Positions 62,539 through 64,000 of a DNA stretch of 64,000 bases are shown here, one piece after another; position 1 is the first letter of the stretch; each line of letters starts with the position of its first letter. A program made the position numbers and the translations under genes. Location: the NCBI GenBank assembly GCA_017618015.1, contig JAFZVC010000074.1, positions 1 through 64,000 of the forward strand, given 5' to 3'. Under the pieces are notes generated by a model. That model did no database searches, was not told the origin of the DNA, and saw only the letters and a program-made list of their open reading frames with translations. This stretch comes from Spirochaetaceae bacterium (GTDB taxonomy: Bacteria; Spirochaetota; Spirochaetia; Treponematales; Treponemataceae).

Positions 62539-64000
62539 GTGAAGAAAAAAGTATCAGACTTTTGTGTAAAATATCTTTCAGTATTTACCGTGCTGTGTTT
62601 TTTCTGCGTTGTTCTTGTTTCCTGCGACTTCGGTAATTTGTTTGACCCTACGTTTGACGATTCTTTTGAGGAATATCTTGATTACTGGGCTTCCACATGT
62701 CAGGTGGGGGAGATAGAATATGTCTCAAGCCATGTGACGATGGACGATGGCGAGAATCTTTCCGCGCAGGATAAAATTGAGCTTGAGATACTCGTTATAA
62801 ACCCAAAAGAATATAATCTGCTTTGTAAGAATGGTGGCGGAAATTGTTTTTCTTTTAGAAACGAAGCAGGCAATTTGGCTTATTCCGAATATACGGAAGA
62901 AGTCGTAAACCCTTCAAAAATCAAAATAACGGCAAGGCTTACCGATGCTTCCGAAGGACAGAGAATAACGCTTTCAGGCTGCTTGTGGCCGGAGAATACT
63001 TCGAATTTTACGGAAGAATCATTAAGGCAGCAGAACAATGATCTTTTCTACGATACGTCTTTCATTCAGAACACTCCGCCTGATGGCGTTCGAAATGTTT
63101 ATGTACCGCCTTACACAATGAATAACAAGCATTATGTGTCTTTTGAAATCCCCGACCAGACAAAAAACAAAAATAAGGGTGTTAAGTTCGAGGTTCAGTA
63201 TTTCCTGCGCGAGAACGACGGACTGAACTTTAAAGGCAGCAAGGTTCTTTCTTTGAGCGACAGTAAAACGCCCGGCAATATTTTTACATATTATTTTGAC
63301 GAGCAGGAAGATTTCCTTGCATACGAATATTCAGTAAAAGTGTGGGGCGGGCGAGGACTGAGCATCGAACAGGTTTCCACCGATCCGGGGCTTGGCGTTC
63401 ACGTTATGGTTGAGCCTACAATTACTTTTGGAACGCCGTTTACAGGTCATACTGACGCGCAGGGCTACGAGTACATTGAGGTGTCGTCTGGCTCGGCGAC
63501 TGTTTCATATACAATTTCGTCAGATGAAGCAGGGGCTGTGCTCAGCGGCAATGTGGACGGCGTTCCGTACACAGGCGCTCAGAATGGAACGCTTGCCGTA
63601 GGCGCGCATACGCTCGTCGCGACTGTCCACAAAGACATGTGCCGTGATGTTACTGTAACAAGAAAGATAATGGTCGCGCAGTCCATGAACGGTGCTACGC
63701 TGACGTTTACAGGCGTTACATACGGCAACACGGACACGAACGGATACCGCTACTACGAGGTGAACACAAATTCTGATGTCGTTCCGTATTCAATAGTCGC
63801 GACGGAAGCAGGTGTATCGCTTGCGGGAACTGTAGACGGCATTTCGTTCAGCGGTTCAAGCAGCGGCAATCTTGCGATAGGAGAACATACGCTTGTCGCG
63901 ACCGTAAGCAGGGAAAACTACAACGACGTTATGGTTACGGAAAAAATCATGGTCGTAAAGAAACTCGCGCCAGCGGTACTTACGTTCACCCCGACATTCA
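62539..64000 (+). CDS. Repeat-bearing lipoprotein (3' end off the window)
   Basis: 487 codons from a GTG at 62539; the frame is open through the right edge. An in-frame GTG at 62527 is an alternative start, and neither has a good ribosome binding site. The signal peptide (FTVLCFFCVVLVSC) ends in a good lipobox LVSC, followed by DFGNLFDPTFDD. The next 270 residues form a beta-rich domain that I do not recognise. From about residue 290 two tandem repeats of about 85-90 residues run in: ITFGTPFTGHTDAQGYEYIE...NLAVGAHTLVATV-type, then LTFTGVTYGNTDTNGYRYYE...SGNLAIGEHTLVATV, and a third seems to start with LTFTPTF. It is probably a surface lipoprotein; the true length and C-terminus are unknown. 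It is divergent from xylB, sharing a 189-bp region. Confidence 0.75.
   Translation, partial: MKKKVSDFCVKYLSVFTVLCFFCVVLVSCDFGNLFDPTFDDSFEEYLDYWASTCQVGEIEYVSSHVTMDDGENLSAQDKIELEILVINPKEYNLLCKNGGGNCFSFRNEAGNLAYSEYTEEVVNPSKIKITARLTDASEGQRITLSGCLWPENTSNFTEESLRQQNNDLFYDTSFIQNTPPDGVRNVYVPPYTMNNKHYVSFEIPDQTKNKNKGVKFEVQYFLRENDGLNFKGSKVLSLSDSKTPGNIFTYYFDEQEDFLAYEYSVKVWGGRGLSIEQVSTDPGLGVHVMVEPTITFGTPFTGHTDAQGYEYIEVSSGSATVSYTISSDEAGAVLSGNVDGVPYTGAQNGTLAVGAHTLVATVHKDMCRDVTVTRKIMVAQSMNGATLTFTGVTYGNTDTNGYRYYEVNTNSDVVPYSIVATEAGVSLAGTVDGISFSGSSSGNLAIGEHTLVATVSRENYNDVMVTEKIMVVKKLAPAVLTFTPTF

Noticed and set aside
1-64000. tRNA, rRNA or tmRNA genes
   Set aside because: I looked for cloverleaf and conserved rRNA motifs on both strands and saw none; a covariance search was not possible.

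Overview
The window looks like a chromosomal segment of a spirochaete, most likely a Treponema from a gut- or rumen-like anaerobic habitat. This is inferred from gene content, not from a marker gene; no rRNA or tRNA gene was seen. The pointers are many exported lipoproteins with relaxed lipoboxes, two chemoreceptors, a membrane class III cyclase followed by a FecR/Fn3-repeat protein and a beta-barrel protein, a two-iron superoxide reductase, a xylulokinase and a sugar ABC binding protein.

Layout. 1-1089 (-): sugar-binding protein, cut by the left edge, with operator-like repeats upstream. 1090-1618: promoter and leader of mgtE with two candidate mini-ORFs. 1619-2992 (+): magnesium transporter MgtE. 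3107-4279 (-): exported protein with an Asp/Tyr/Trp repeat tract. 4454-10234 (+): a tight five-gene run of two related membrane proteins, a GPH sugar symporter, a glutaminyl cyclase-like lipoprotein and a CapA-like lipoprotein. It ends exactly where a convergent chemoreceptor gene (10235-12115, -) ends.

12116-47638 is dominated by two giant paralogous lipoprotein genes of 6490 and 4291 codons (12579-32051 and 33852-46727, +). They are built from roughly 40 and 23 Ig-like repeats plus a shared C-terminal module of about 2000 residues that ends in propeller-like motifs. Each has the same promoter and 5' leader, and each is followed by a convergent PD-(D/E)XK (Rpn-type) nuclease/transposase gene with an identical 30-bp palindromic terminator between them.

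47977-57098 (+) is an overlapping three-gene operon: membrane adenylate/guanylate cyclase, a 1914-residue FecR plus about 16 Fn3-like repeat protein, and a putative outer-membrane barrel. Together they could form a trans-envelope sensing chain to a cyclic nucleotide; this is my main candidate for an undescribed system. Then come desulfoferrodoxin (57117-57491, +), an acyl-ACP thioesterase (57551-58330, +), a hairpin cluster, a second chemoreceptor (58455-60605, -), xylulokinase (60859-62349, -) and, at the right edge, the start of another repeat-bearing lipoprotein (62539-64000, +), divergent from xylB.

In short, the window combines sugar uptake and catabolism, chemotaxis, Mg2+ and superoxide handling, and a very large investment in cell-envelope and surface proteins.
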